DNA of 44,153 bases, taken from NCBI RefSeq assembly GCF_000568255.1, contig NZ_KK037166.1, forward strand, positions 406,241 through 450,393, in the 5' to 3' direction. The DNA comes from Kutzneria sp. 744. Lineage in GTDB: Bacteria > Actinomycetota > Actinomycetes > Mycobacteriales > Pseudonocardiaceae. Of this stretch, positions 32,209 through 40,067 are shown in pieces. Position numbers and translations under genes: made by a program. The notes under the pieces were generated by a model. The model ran no database searches. It saw only the letters and a program-made list of their open reading frames with translations, and was not told the origin of the DNA. Numbering within the stretch: position 1 is the first letter of the stretch; every line of letters begins with the position of its first letter.

Positions 32209-33213
32209 GTGACTGAGCTGACCCTGACCGGGCTGCGCGTCGTGCGGGAGATCGCGCTGACTGGATCGTTCACCGCGGCGGCGCGGCTACTGGGCTACAC
32301 ACAGCCGACGATCTCGCGCCAGGTGGCCTCGATGGAGGCGGCGGCGGGGTCCCCGCTGTTCATTCGCGAGGGCCGCGGCGTGCGGGTCAGTCCGGCCGGC
32401 GCCGTCGTGGTGGAGCACGCGGGCCGGATCCTGGCCGGGGTGGAGACGCTGCGGCAGGACCTGGCCGCTCTGGGCGACCGATTGGCCGGCCGGATCACAC
32501 TGGGCGCCTTCCCATCGGCGACCGCAGTGCTGGCGCCTCGGGCGCTGGCCCGACTGCGTGTCGATCATCCACGCCTGGAGGTGTCCCTGGCCGAGGCGCC
32601 GACACCCACCCTGCTGCGGCAGTTGCGGGCAGGGCGGCTGGCGGTGGCCGTCATCGGGGTCGGCGCGGGGTTGCCGGACTACGACCTGGCCGACTTCGAC
32701 CGGCAGATCGTGTTCGCTGGTGGCCTGTGCGTGGCGGTGCCCGCCGAGCACCGGCTGGCCGGCGCCGGCATCGTCCCGGTGGCCGAGCTGGCCGGCGAGA
32801 TCTGGATCGCCGGCGAGGGCTTGGGTGGGGAGCCGCAGTTCGGGGCCTGGCCCACACTCGCCGATCCGGTCATCGGCCACGCCGTGCGTGGGTGGCCCGC
32901 ACGGCTGGGCTTGGTCGCCGCGGGACTGGGCCTGTGCCTGGTGCCCGAGGTCGCTGCCCTGTCCATCCCGGCCGGTGTGGTCAGCATCGGCGTCGACGAC
33001 CCGAGCTGGCTGGGCCGGATGGTCGTTGCCCTCACCGCACGGGCCCCTGGCGCCGAAGCCGCCGCCGTGGTCGCCGCGCTACGCCGCGCAGGCGAGGACA
33101 TCCACCTCCGCCGTGACGAACTGGCGCGCCAGCACACGGGTGACGGCCCGGTGCGACCAGCCGCGGTCGGGATCGATCGCGGCAGGTCCACTATGGACGG
33201 ATTTGCTGGATGA
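32209..33213 (+). CDS. LysR-family regulator, divergent from SDR gene
   Basis: A 334-residue protein from GTG 32209 (VTELTLTGLRVVREIALTGSFTAAARLL by position, helix-turn-helix about 1-60 with QPTISRQVASME). The effector domain contains AGEIWIAGEGLG and GLCLVPEVAAL. The tail beyond about residue 300 (after VAALRRAGEDIHLR) is unusually long and basic. It probably controls the divergent SDR gene. The next 130 bp before the IS110 remnant show nothing I can support. Confidence 0.9.
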   Translation: MTELTLTGLRVVREIALTGSFTAAARLLGYTQPTISRQVASMEAAAGSPLFIREGRGVRVSPAGAVVVEHAGRILAGVETLRQDLAALGDRLAGRITLGAFPSATAVLAPRALARLRVDHPRLEVSLAEAPTPTLLRQLRAGRLAVAVIGVGAGLPDYDLADFDRQIVFAGGLCVAVPAEHRLAGAGIVPVAELAGEIWIAGEGLGGEPQFGAWPTLADPVIGHAVRGWPARLGLVAAGLGLCLVPEVAALSIPAGVVSIGVDDPSWLGRMVVALTARAPGAEAAAVVAALRRAGEDIHLRRDELARQHTGDGPVRPAAVGIDRGRSTMDGFAG

Positions 33214-33344
33214 CGGGGCTTACCTCTGTGACAAGCAGTCGAGGAGGCCTCGTTCTGTCCTTGGGATTTGGCGGGTTCGAGAAGTGACTGATCCGAAGTG
33301 CTGGCCATGGGGTCCAGGTCAGCCGCGCTGGAGTCAGGAGTCGC

Positions 33345-34110
33345 CCCCACGCGCATGGCCTCCATGCTGGTCTTGCCGTCAGCCAGTCTCCGCCGGTAGT
33401 AGGCACGACCAGGCGTCTCGCGACGGAGTCAGACAATGGCCATCACATGCAGCACCCGGTTGATCCTGCGGTTGCCCGCCCGCGACAGCCGGCGCCGGCG
33501 TTGATCACCAGACGACGCCTCAAGCGGCGCCGTGCCGTTCCAGGACGCGAACCGGCCCTTGTCGCTGAACCGGCCGATATCGCCGATGTCACCGACCAGG
33601 CGGGCGGCGCTGGACGGGCCGATCCCGGTCAACTCCATCAGCGTGCTGCCACTCGCGATGACCAGCTCACGCAGCTCGACGTTGGCGGCCTTGATCCGCG
33701 TGTCGATCCGGTCCAGTTCGGTGACCAGGTCCGCGGCCAGCCGCCGGCGGGTGCGGCCCACGACATCCCGCGGCCGCACCGACGCCAGCAGGGCGCGGGC
33801 CTGCGCGGCGGACAGGAACTACTTCGCTCCGCCGGGAAGTAGTTCCAGCAGCAGGCTGTGCAGGCGGTTGACCGTCTGGGTGCGGCCATGGCCCAGTTCG
33901 TCTCGGTGATCGACCAGCAACCGCAACGCCACGGTCGCGTCATCGATCTGGACGTGCTGCAAATCCTTGGTGTGTAATGCGACCACGGCTACCGAGTGGG
34001 CGTCGACCGGGTCGGTCTTGCGGCCCTGGCCGGTGGCGAACACCCGCACCCGCGCCGCAAGCTTCTCGTCGATCTCGTCGAGGCGTCCTGCATCCGGATC
34101 CTTCGGTCGG
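33345..34110 (-). pseudogene. IS110-family transposase remnant
   Basis: Minus-strand sequence matches the middle and C-terminal parts of an IS110 transposase: EKLAARVRVFATGQGRKTDPVDAH, LLVDHRDELGHGRTQTVNRLHSLL, then VGRTRRRLAADLV, STLMELTGIGPSSAARL, RFASWNGTAPLEASSG and LSRAGNRRINR. The catalytic N-terminal third is absent. TAG at 33821-33819 interrupts the frame between LLPGGAK and FLSAAQARALLA, and TGA at 33431-33429 interrupts it before ETPGRAYYRRRLADGK. The frame itself is otherwise intact across both. No element ends are seen. It separates two regulator genes. Confidence 0.85.
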
Positions 34111-34197
34111 TCGGTTGCGGACCAAGGAGCGGCCTCGGGCGTCGCCCACCGGCTCAGCGAGGGCGATGTGAGGGTCCGCGGCGGCCTCGTAGACGTG

Positions 34198-35094
34198 TTA
34201 TCGCAGGCCTTGACGTTGCCACATCTCATAGTTGCCACACTCTGCGGTGATCGCGGCCGTGGCTTGGGCCGCGGCGACGAAGTCGTCGACCACCGTCGAG
34301 GCGCGCGATGCCGCCACGGCCAGGCACACCTGGTCGGGCGCGATGTCCGAGACGGGTACGTAGCTGATGTTCGGGTGCGAGTAGAACACGGTCGCCGAAC
34401 GCGCCAGGAACGAGATGCCGCGGCCGGCCGCGACGTGCTCGAGCGTCTCGTCCACCCCGCGCACCAGATATCCGGCGTTGGGATGCGCGAGGCGCGTGGG
34501 TTGTGTGCTTGAGTCGGAGTCCCACAACAGAGGCTCGCCAGCCAGGTCGGCTTCGGTGATCTGTTCCTTGCCGGCCAACCGGTGGCCGGTGGGCAGGACC
34601 GCTACCCGCGGCTCGGTGTACACCGGGATCACGCGCAGCCCGGTCTCATCGATGGGCAGCCGTACGTAGCCGATGTCGATGCGGCCGTCGAGCAGCTTCG
34701 TGGCCTGATCGTCGCCTTCGATCCGTTGCACGTCCACGACCACGTCCGGGTGCTGGTCGGCGAACTGTTGGATCGCCGGGGTGACCGCGACGCCGGCCCG
34801 GAAGCCGACCATGAGTCGCCGGCCGCCGCGGGCGGCGAGGGTCACCCGACGGCGGGCCGCGTCGGCGGAGGCCAGCAACGGGCCGGCGTCGGCCAGTAGC
34901 TGCTCGCCGGCGTCGGTCAAGGTCACTCCGTGGCTGTCCCTCGTCAGCAGAGCGGCTCCGAGGTCGTGCTCGAGTGCGCGGATCTGCCTGCTGAGCACCG
35001 GCTGGGCGATGTGCAGGTCGTCGGCGGCACGGCCGAAGTGCAACCGGTTGGCCACGGCGACGAAGTAGCGCAGTTTACGCAGGTCCAGATCCAT
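34198..35094 (-). CDS. LysR-family regulator, divergent from F420/NADP reductase-like gene
   Basis: A 298-residue regulator; the start MDLDLRKLRYFVAVA at 35094 follows GAGGAGG. The DNA-binding motif is FGRAADDLHIAQPVLSRQIR. The effector domain shows the pattern of the group that controls aromatic or redox genes (HPDVVVDVQRIEGDDQ, RVAVLPTGHRLAG). Its gene diverges from the reductase at 35258, with two dyads in between, typical of LysR control of a neighbour. The C-terminus directly abuts the IS110 remnant; the last residues (MWQRQGLR) may have been changed by that junction. Confidence 0.9.
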   Translation of the reverse strand: MDLDLRKLRYFVAVANRLHFGRAADDLHIAQPVLSRQIRALEHDLGAALLTRDSHGVTLTDAGEQLLADAGPLLASADAARRRVTLAARGGRRLMVGFRAGVAVTPAIQQFADQHPDVVVDVQRIEGDDQATKLLDGRIDIGYVRLPIDETGLRVIPVYTEPRVAVLPTGHRLAGKEQITEADLAGEPLLWDSDSSTQPTRLAHPNAGYLVRGVDETLEHVAAGRGISFLARSATVFYSHPNISYVPVSDIAPDQVCLAVAASRASTVVDDFVAAAQATAAITAECGNYEMWQRQGLR

Positions 35095-35109
35095 GGAGCC
35101 TCCTCGTGC

Positions 35110-35132
35110 GGCGATGCTCCCAGGGTATCGCC
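35110..35132. promoter_or_regulatory. Candidate LysR site near its own gene
   Basis: GGCGAT and ATCGCC form a 6-bp dyad with an 11-bp spacer, 15 bp upstream of the LysR start in the divergent intergenic region. This is a plausible autoregulatory site. Confidence 0.4.
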
Positions 35133-35196
35133 GTGATCGAAAGAGGTCTTGGACTCCCACCCGGGCCGGTGGCAACGTCAGGTGGTGAACGCCCTG

Positions 35197-35217
35197 CATC
35201 GCGCGTCGGACGCGATG
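35197..35217. promoter_or_regulatory. Candidate LysR site near the reductase gene
   Basis: CATCGCG (35197-35203) and CGCGATG (35211-35217) form a perfect 7-bp dyad with a 7-bp spacer, 40 bp before the reductase start. Half-sites ATCGC are shared with the dyad at 35110, which supports one regulator for both. Confidence 0.45.
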
Positions 35218-35257
35218 GGAAACGGGCCTCTCACCTGGCGCAGAAAGCAGACACACC

Positions 35258-35875
35258 ATGAGCAGCATCAGCATCATCGGTCTCGGGGGCATGGCCCGCG
35301 CTCTGGCCGAGCGGGCGCTCGCCGGCGGCCACGCAGTCGAGGTCATCGGCCGCGACCCGGCCAAGGCCGAGGAGGTCGCCGCTGCGCTCGGCGCCACAAC
35401 GGGGGCCTTCGGCGCCACCCCTGCCGGTGACATCGTCATCCTCGCTGTGCCACACGGGGGCGGCGTAGCGGTCGTCAGCCAGTACGGGGACGCGTTGGCC
35501 GGCAAGGTCGTCGTCGACATCTCCAACACGTTCGTCGGCGCTGATGACACCAACCTGGTCACCCCGGAGGGCACGTCCGGCGCGCAACAGATCGCTGCCG
35601 CCCTGCCGGCGAGCGCGCACGTGGTCAAGGCGTTCAACACCGTCTTCGGGCACGTCCTGGCCCGGGGCGGCCAACTGGATGTGTTCTTCGCCGGCGACGA
35701 CCCGGCGGCCAAGGCGAGCGTGGCGGCGTTCATCGAGAGTCTGGGCCTGCGGCCGCTGGATGTCGGTGGCCTGGAGATGGCGCACTGGCTGGAAGGAGCG
35801 GGCCTGCTGATGATGGGCCTGGCCCGCAGCGGCGCTGGTTTCGACATCGCCCTCGGCGCCGAGCTCCTCGGCTGA
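35258..35875 (+). CDS. NADP-binding reductase, F420-dependent NADP reductase-like (second)
   Basis: A 205-residue Rossmann protein: ISIIGLGGMARALAERAL at the N-terminus, then IVILAVPHGG, VVVDISNTFVG and VVKAFNTVFGHV, the hallmarks of the F420_oxidored group. It keeps the LDVFFAGDDPAAK loop. Only a weak ribosome site (AGAAAG) precedes it. It shares its promoter region with the LysR gene and is followed by an SDR fusion gene and a luciferase-like gene on the same strand, which suggests a redox pathway using F420 or flavin. Confidence 0.87.
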   Translation: MSSISIIGLGGMARALAERALAGGHAVEVIGRDPAKAEEVAAALGATTGAFGATPAGDIVILAVPHGGGVAVVSQYGDALAGKVVVDISNTFVGADDTNLVTPEGTSGAQQIAAALPASAHVVKAFNTVFGHVLARGGQLDVFFAGDDPAAKASVAAFIESLGLRPLDVGGLEMAHWLEGAGLLMMGLARSGAGFDIALGAELLG

Positions 35876-35972
35876 CCGCGCCCACACTGCCCACTTCCCC
35901 CGGCGACATCACCACAGCCGGTCGACGGCTCGGGGAGAACGGCAAATCCGCCTACCCTGACAGGGAGTACTG

Positions 35973-37292
35973 ATGCGCGTCTTCGTCACCGGCGGAACCG
36001 GCCATTCTGGGTCGTTCATCATCCCCGAGCTGATCGCCGCCGGCCACGAGGTCACGGGCTTGGCCCGATCGGACACGGCCGCCGCCGCGTTGACCGCGCT
36101 CGGCGCGACGGTGCGGCGCGGCGGCCTCGAGGACCTCGACGAGCTCAAGGAAGCGGCCGCGGACTCCGACGGCGTCGTCCACGTCGCCCACCGGCAGGAC
36201 CTGCTGCCCACCGGCGGGATGAGCGCCGTGGCCGCGGCGGAGCTTCCGATCATGCACGCCTACGGTGAGGCGCTCGCGGGCACCGGCAAGCCGCTGGTCG
36301 TGGCCGGGAGCATCGGATCACCCGGCAACCTCGGACGACCGATCGTCGAGCAGGACCCGGCCCTGCCCAGCGGCGATGAGCACATGGGCACCTTGCGGGC
36401 TCGCAACGCCGTGGAAAGGGCCGTGATCGACCTCGCCGAACGAGGGGTCCGGTCGTCGGTCGTGCGGATCGCGAACATCGTGCACGACACCACCGATAGT
36501 GCCGGATTCCTTCCCCTGCTCATCGCACTGGCGAAGGAGAAGGGTTTCGCCGGTCACCCCGGAGACGGCGCGAACCTGTGGAACGCGGTACACGTTCGCG
36601 ATCTCGCCTCACTATTCCGCCTGGCGCTGGAGAAAGGACCGGCCGGCAGCTACTGGCACGCGGTCGAGGACGGGGGTGTTTCCTTCCGCGAGATCGCAGA
36701 GGCCATCGGCAGCCGTTTGGACCTGCCCGTCGTGAGCATCCCCGCGGACGAACTGATGACGCCGGGATACTTCGGCTTTCTCGCGAACATCGCCACCCAG
36801 AGCTACCCGGCGTCCAACCTCATCACCCGCCGCACCTTGGGCTGGGAACCCAACCAGCCCGGCCTGCTCGCCGATCTGGACAACGGCCACTACTTCCCCG
36901 ACGTCACCGCGCCAGTCCGCGACGACGTGGCCACGCTGGAGGACTTCGTCCGCGGCGGAGAGGGGGCTCTTGCGATGGTCGACGAGAACGCCGTCTGGCG
37001 GGAGGCGGAGAGCTTGCCCTGGGGTGGGGAATGGCGAGGGCCGGACGGGTTCTCACGTCTGACCCGTGAGATCGACGTGCTGGCAGAGCTCACCGCACGC
37101 GGGCACGAGATCGTCCGGGCAGGCGACGTGGTGGAGTTGCGGCTCGACGCCGTTTTCACCTCTCGCAAGAGCGGGCGACAACTGCCAATGACAGTTGTGG
37201 AGCACTATCGGGTCCATGACGGGAAGATCTACGGCGCGGACGCCTTCTACAAAGACACCCAGGCTGTCAACGACCTAGTCAAGAACGGTTGA
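35973..37292 (+). CDS. SDR-type epimerase/reductase fused to a SnoaL-like domain
   Basis: A 439-residue protein with AGGGAG before the ATG. Residues 1-300 form an extended-type SDR: VFVTGGTGHSGSFIIPEL, and LLADLDNGHYF which normally ends such proteins. No stop follows; from about 310 a second, NTF2/SnoaL-like cone domain runs to the end (ALAMVDENAVW, GPDGFSRLTREI, VVEHYRVHDGKIYG). The two parts are usually separate proteins. The fusion suggests that a carbonyl or sugar-type substrate is passed between a reductase and a small hydratase or cyclase-like domain, but the role is unknown. No frameshift or stop is needed for the join. Confidence 0.85.
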   Translation: MRVFVTGGTGHSGSFIIPELIAAGHEVTGLARSDTAAAALTALGATVRRGGLEDLDELKEAAADSDGVVHVAHRQDLLPTGGMSAVAAAELPIMHAYGEALAGTGKPLVVAGSIGSPGNLGRPIVEQDPALPSGDEHMGTLRARNAVERAVIDLAERGVRSSVVRIANIVHDTTDSAGFLPLLIALAKEKGFAGHPGDGANLWNAVHVRDLASLFRLALEKGPAGSYWHAVEDGGVSFREIAEAIGSRLDLPVVSIPADELMTPGYFGFLANIATQSYPASNLITRRTLGWEPNQPGLLADLDNGHYFPDVTAPVRDDVATLEDFVRGGEGALAMVDENAVWREAESLPWGGEWRGPDGFSRLTREIDVLAELTARGHEIVRAGDVVELRLDAVFTSRKSGRQLPMTVVEHYRVHDGKIYGADAFYKDTQAVNDLVKNG

Positions 37293-37445
37293 CTCACCCG
37301 GTCTTCATTCGCGCCCCAGCCGGGAACGACCTCGAATTCACGTGCCGCGTCTCGCCCGGCACCGTAACCGCCGGGCAAGCCGAGACCAGGTCGTCGGCGA
37401 CGTTTGTCGTGGCTGGTCGCACACGAATGACTGAAGGAGACACCG

Positions 37446-38297
37446 ATGCCCGACTATGGTCATCCTCTGCGTTTCGCCACGTTCATCTCTCCCGCCAACT
37501 CCCCAACTCACGCTCCAGTCGAATTAGCGCAGCTCAGTGAGCGGCTCGGTTTCGATTTCGTCACCTTCCAGGATCATCCCTACAAGGCCGACTTCCTCGA
37601 CACCTGGACTCTGCTGAGCTGGGCGGCCGCGCGGACCGAGCGCATCGGTCTGTCCGGCAACGTGCTGAACCTGCCGCTACGCCCCCCTGCCGTGCTCGCC
37701 CGCGCGATGGCCAGCCTGGACCTGCTCTCCGGTGGACGAACGAGCCTCGGGCTCGGGGCCGGCTTCTACTGGGATGCCGTGCAAGCGATCGGCGGGCGGC
37801 GGCTAACCCCGCTGCAGGGCGTGACGGCCCTGAGCGAGGCAATCGACGTGATCCGCGGGGTTTGGGACGCCGACGTGCCCGGCGCGCTCACTGTCGAGGG
37901 CGAGTTCTACAAGGTCCACGGCGCCGAGCGGGGACCCACACCCGCACACCACATCCCGATCTGGCTCGGCGCCCACAAGCCGAAGATGCAGGACCTGGTC
38001 GGACGCAAGGCCGATGGCTGGCTGCCGTCCCTGCCGGTCATGGAATCTGGCGGCTTGCCCAAGGGAAACGCCATCATCGACGACGCCGCACGCGCTGCAG
38101 GCCGCGACCCCCGCGACATTGCCCGTCTGCTCAACATCTTCCCAGGCCAGCAGACCGCGGAAGCCCTGGCCCAGATGACGCTCGAGGACGGCGTCAGCAT
38201 CTTCATCCTGGCCAGCGACGAGCGGGATGTACTCGAACGCTTCGCCGCTGAAACGATCCCCGCAGTACGCGAACACGTCGCCCACGGACGCAAGTAG
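37446..38297 (+). CDS. LLM-class F420/flavin-dependent oxidoreductase
   Basis: A 283-residue luciferase-like barrel; AAGGAG lies 7 nt before the ATG. The motifs FDFVTFQDHPYK, ERIGLSGNVLNLPLRPP, LLSGGRTSLGLGAGFY and PIWLGAHKPKMQDLVGRKADGW are those of the actinobacterial F420-dependent group (phosphate- and F420-binding loops). It catalyses hydride transfer to or from a small organic substrate, unknown here. The company of F420/NADP reductase-like genes supports F420 as cofactor. The 149 bp before it, after the fusion gene, show nothing more. Confidence 0.9.
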   Translation: MPDYGHPLRFATFISPANSPTHAPVELAQLSERLGFDFVTFQDHPYKADFLDTWTLLSWAAARTERIGLSGNVLNLPLRPPAVLARAMASLDLLSGGRTSLGLGAGFYWDAVQAIGGRRLTPLQGVTALSEAIDVIRGVWDADVPGALTVEGEFYKVHGAERGPTPAHHIPIWLGAHKPKMQDLVGRKADGWLPSLPVMESGGLPKGNAIIDDAARAAGRDPRDIARLLNIFPGQQTAEALAQMTLEDGVSIFILASDERDVLERFAAETIPAVREHVAHGRK

Positions 38298-38334
38298 GCC
38301 TCGTCTGCGCTTGGCGGCGTGGCGCGCGGTCTAG

Positions 38335-38547
38335 GGCGCCCAGCGCGCCAATGCCGTCTACGCCGCCCACTACCAGCACCTGACCAGCCGCGCCGACAAC
38401 ACGCTCACCCCGACCCAGGCACAAGCCGCGATCGTCGCGAGCATCCTGCGCCACCTGCATGCTGTCATCACCACCGGTTGCCGGTGGGACCCCCAGACCG
38501 CAACACACGGCACTCGAACCACGACGCCGTCGGCCACCGCCGCCTGA
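38335..38547 (+). mobile_element. C-terminal remnant of an IS110-type transposase
   Basis: About 70 codons read AQRANAVYAAHYQHL, LTPTQAQAAIVASILRHLHAVIT and CRWDPQTATHGTRTT, the end of an actinobacterial IS110-like transposase. A stop lies just upstream, so it is only a tail. It is on the strand opposite to the other IS110 remnant, 5 kb away. The remaining 38548-38868 contains no gene or element I can support. Confidence 0.6.
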
Positions 38548-38868
38548 GCGAGGCGGTCACCAAGCTGATGGTCGGGGCGAACCTCACGTGGCATTGAGAC
38601 ACACCGTGATCTCGACGCTCATCACGGGCAGCCCCGTCCGTCGTCGAACCAACCCGATTACACGCTGCTGGGATCACCCCCGTGACCGCTCTGCGGCGAA
38701 CCTTCCGCAATGGACCGGCCGGGTTCGATCTGGAGTGTCCTGCTGTGCGCCACTGCGGGCGAGAACACCACGTGGCCGGTGCCGCGGCATGGTCGTCGAG
38801 ATCGCCGGCAAGACGCTCGCCCGACCGCTGCTAAGCAGCCGTACCGCCCTCCTGGCGAAACGTAGCCA

Positions 38869-38899
38869 TACCCGTGCCCGTGAATGACGGGCACGGGTA
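38869..38899. terminator. Perfect hairpin terminator of the cold-shock gene
   Basis: TACCCGTGCCCGT (38869-38881) pairs perfectly with its complement at 38887-38899 over 13 bp, with a GAATG loop. It starts 18 bp after the cold-shock stop codon on the minus strand. There is no T run. Confidence 0.85.
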
Positions 38900-38916
38900 C
38901 GCCGCTGCCTCAGGAC

Positions 38917-39120
38917 TCAGATGGCGCGCACGCCCTGGGCCTGCGGTCCCTTCTGTCCTTGGCCGATCTCGAACTCGACCCGCTGACCCTCGTCGAGGGA
39001 CTTGAAGCCGCTGCCCTGGATCTCCGAGTAGTGGACAAAGACATCGGGTCCGCCGCCATCCTGGGCGATGAACCCGAAACCCTTCTCACCGTTGAACCAC
39101 TTCACACTGCCTTGCGCCAT
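38917..39120 (-). CDS. Cold-shock protein, CspA family
   Basis: A 67-residue OB-fold RNA chaperone. The RNA-binding motifs [12 protein letters not shown] and VFVHYSEI are intact, and length and the start MAQGSVKWF match the family. GGTAGGAG lies 9 nt before the ATG. Such proteins bind single-stranded RNA or DNA and melt structures. The gene stands alone, with its own terminator. Upstream codons in frame have no ribosome site and look non-coding. Confidence 0.96.
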   Translation of the reverse strand: MAQGSVKWFNGEKGFGFIAQDGGGPDVFVHYSEIQGSGFKSLDEGQRVEFEIGQGQKGPQAQGVRAI

Positions 39121-39287
39121 GCCAAACGCTCCTACCGGCGCCGTTCCGCCCCACGGTGAGGTCGGCCGACAACCGGCTGGTGAGACTACCGGCTGAGCTT
39201 GGTCGAGATCGACCCGAGGCAGTGTGACGCAGTTTGCCCCCGTCGCGTCCAGCCCGAGCATCTTCGTGACTACGTGGCGTTCTGACT

Positions 39288-39562
39288 TGACCCCGAATGT
39301 TGGACACCTGACACACACCCGGATCGGCCGGGACGCCGCGAGTTGGAGGAGAACGCGAGATCCTGCGCAAGGCGGCCAAGTATTTCGCCGGGGAGACGCG
39401 CTGGTGAACCGCTTCCAGTTCGTCGCCGACCACCACCGCCGCTACGGCGTGAAGCGGTTGTGCCAGGTCATCGGTATCGCCCGGCCCAGCTTCTACCAAT
39501 GCAAGGCCACCGCAGCCGATCGGGTGGCCCGGGCGGCCGCCGCTCGGAAGCCGACCTGGTGA
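39288..39562 (+). mobile_element. IS3-family remnant with internal deletion
   Basis: TGACCCCGAATGTTGGACAC at 39288 looks like a left end of an IS3-type element. Soon after, the tail of OrfA appears ([16 protein letters not shown], stop TGA) overlapping the GTG start of OrfB by GTGA. OrfB gives [20 protein letters not shown] and GIARPSFYQC, then stops at 39562. Most of OrfA and the OrfB catalytic core are deleted. The right end is not seen. OrfA needs one frame correction near 39355. Confidence 0.7.
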
Positions 39563-39678
39563 AGCGAACCGCCACAGCTCTTGCAGGTCGCGGGCATGAT
39601 CCCGACGTGGGTGCCGTTGGCGTCACGGCGGTAACGCAGGATGCCGTCGGATTGGCGGCTGGCGTCCAAGTCGTCCAT
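39493..39678 (-). pseudogene. 5-prime fragment of a small zinc-ribbon-like gene cut by the IS3 remnant
   Basis: Minus-strand frame from ATG 39678: MDDLDASRQSDGIL, then RYRRDANGTHVGIMP and a CKSCG motif. After about 40 residues it enters antisense IS3 sequence, so the true C-terminus is gone. A TAGGGT hexamer lies 8 nt before the ATG, suggesting a leaderless promoter and a formerly real gene. The single CxxC could be half of a zinc site. Family unknown. Confidence 0.4.
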
Positions 39679-39686
39679 GGCGCGCT

Positions 39687-39692
39687 ACCCTA
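39687..39692 (-). promoter_or_regulatory. Possible -10 box of the zinc-ribbon fragment
   Basis: TAGGGT on the minus strand ends 8 nt before ATG 39678. It matches the TANNNT form of actinobacterial -10 boxes. No ribosome site lies between. Confidence 0.35.
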
Positions 39693-39717
39693 GCAGGCGC
39701 TCGCACACACGTTCGAG

Positions 39718-39748
39718 TTATCCGCATCTGGGGACAAGGTGTGGATAA
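39718..39748. other. Pair of DnaA-box-like sites
   Basis: TTATCCGCA (39718-39726, one mismatch) on the plus strand and TTATCCACA (39748-39740, exact consensus) on the minus strand face each other. Two boxes do not make an origin, and no dnaA or dnaN gene is near. They could be a DnaA-titration or regulatory site, or chance. Confidence 0.35.
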
Positions 39749-39823
39749 CTACCCACGGTTGAACCGAAAGCGGACACCATCGGCCTCGGCCACGGACCAC
39801 ATCCGGTCACCACCGTGCCCGAT

Positions 39824-39978
39824 CTACGCCACGCGCGGAGACATCCGGTGAAGGGTGTCCATCTTCGCCGGGACGGTGTCCGCGGCCGCTGACGTGGCGG
39901 GCAAGGTGAACGGCAGGAGGCGGCCACGCCCACGGCACCCGCTTTCAGCAACTGACGGCGGCTCAGATGGAATGCCAT
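39824..39978 (-). pseudogene. Tat-signal remnant of a secreted protein gene
   Basis: From ATG 39978 the minus strand reads MAFHLSRRQLLKAGAVGVAA, a textbook twin-arginine signal. One frame change near 39915 continues it as LPFTLPATSAAADTVPAKMD, with an AxA-like cleavage region, then TLHRMSPRVA and a stop at 39824. Only the signal and about 20 mature residues remain. It was probably an extracellular hydrolase gene, now truncated. Confidence 0.5.
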
Positions 39979-40067
39979 GCTTCGCTCGCTGATGGTGGGA
40001 CATCTGCGGAGACTGTCTGGTCAGCCCAGCTCCGGCATGGTTCGCTACCCGGCCAGCGGCCGTCGAC

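Noticed and set aside
11883-33821. Amber (TAG) recoding as a sense codon, suggested by in-frame TAG in the LacI and IS110 genes
   Set aside because: TAG ends intact genes here (for example the LacI gene at 23016 and the gene ending at 25782), and the other damaged genes carry TGA or frameshifts. Ordinary decay or base errors explain it.
39718-39748. Replication origin
   Set aside because: Only two DnaA-like boxes, no AT-rich unwinding region, and no dnaA, dnaN or gyr genes in the window.
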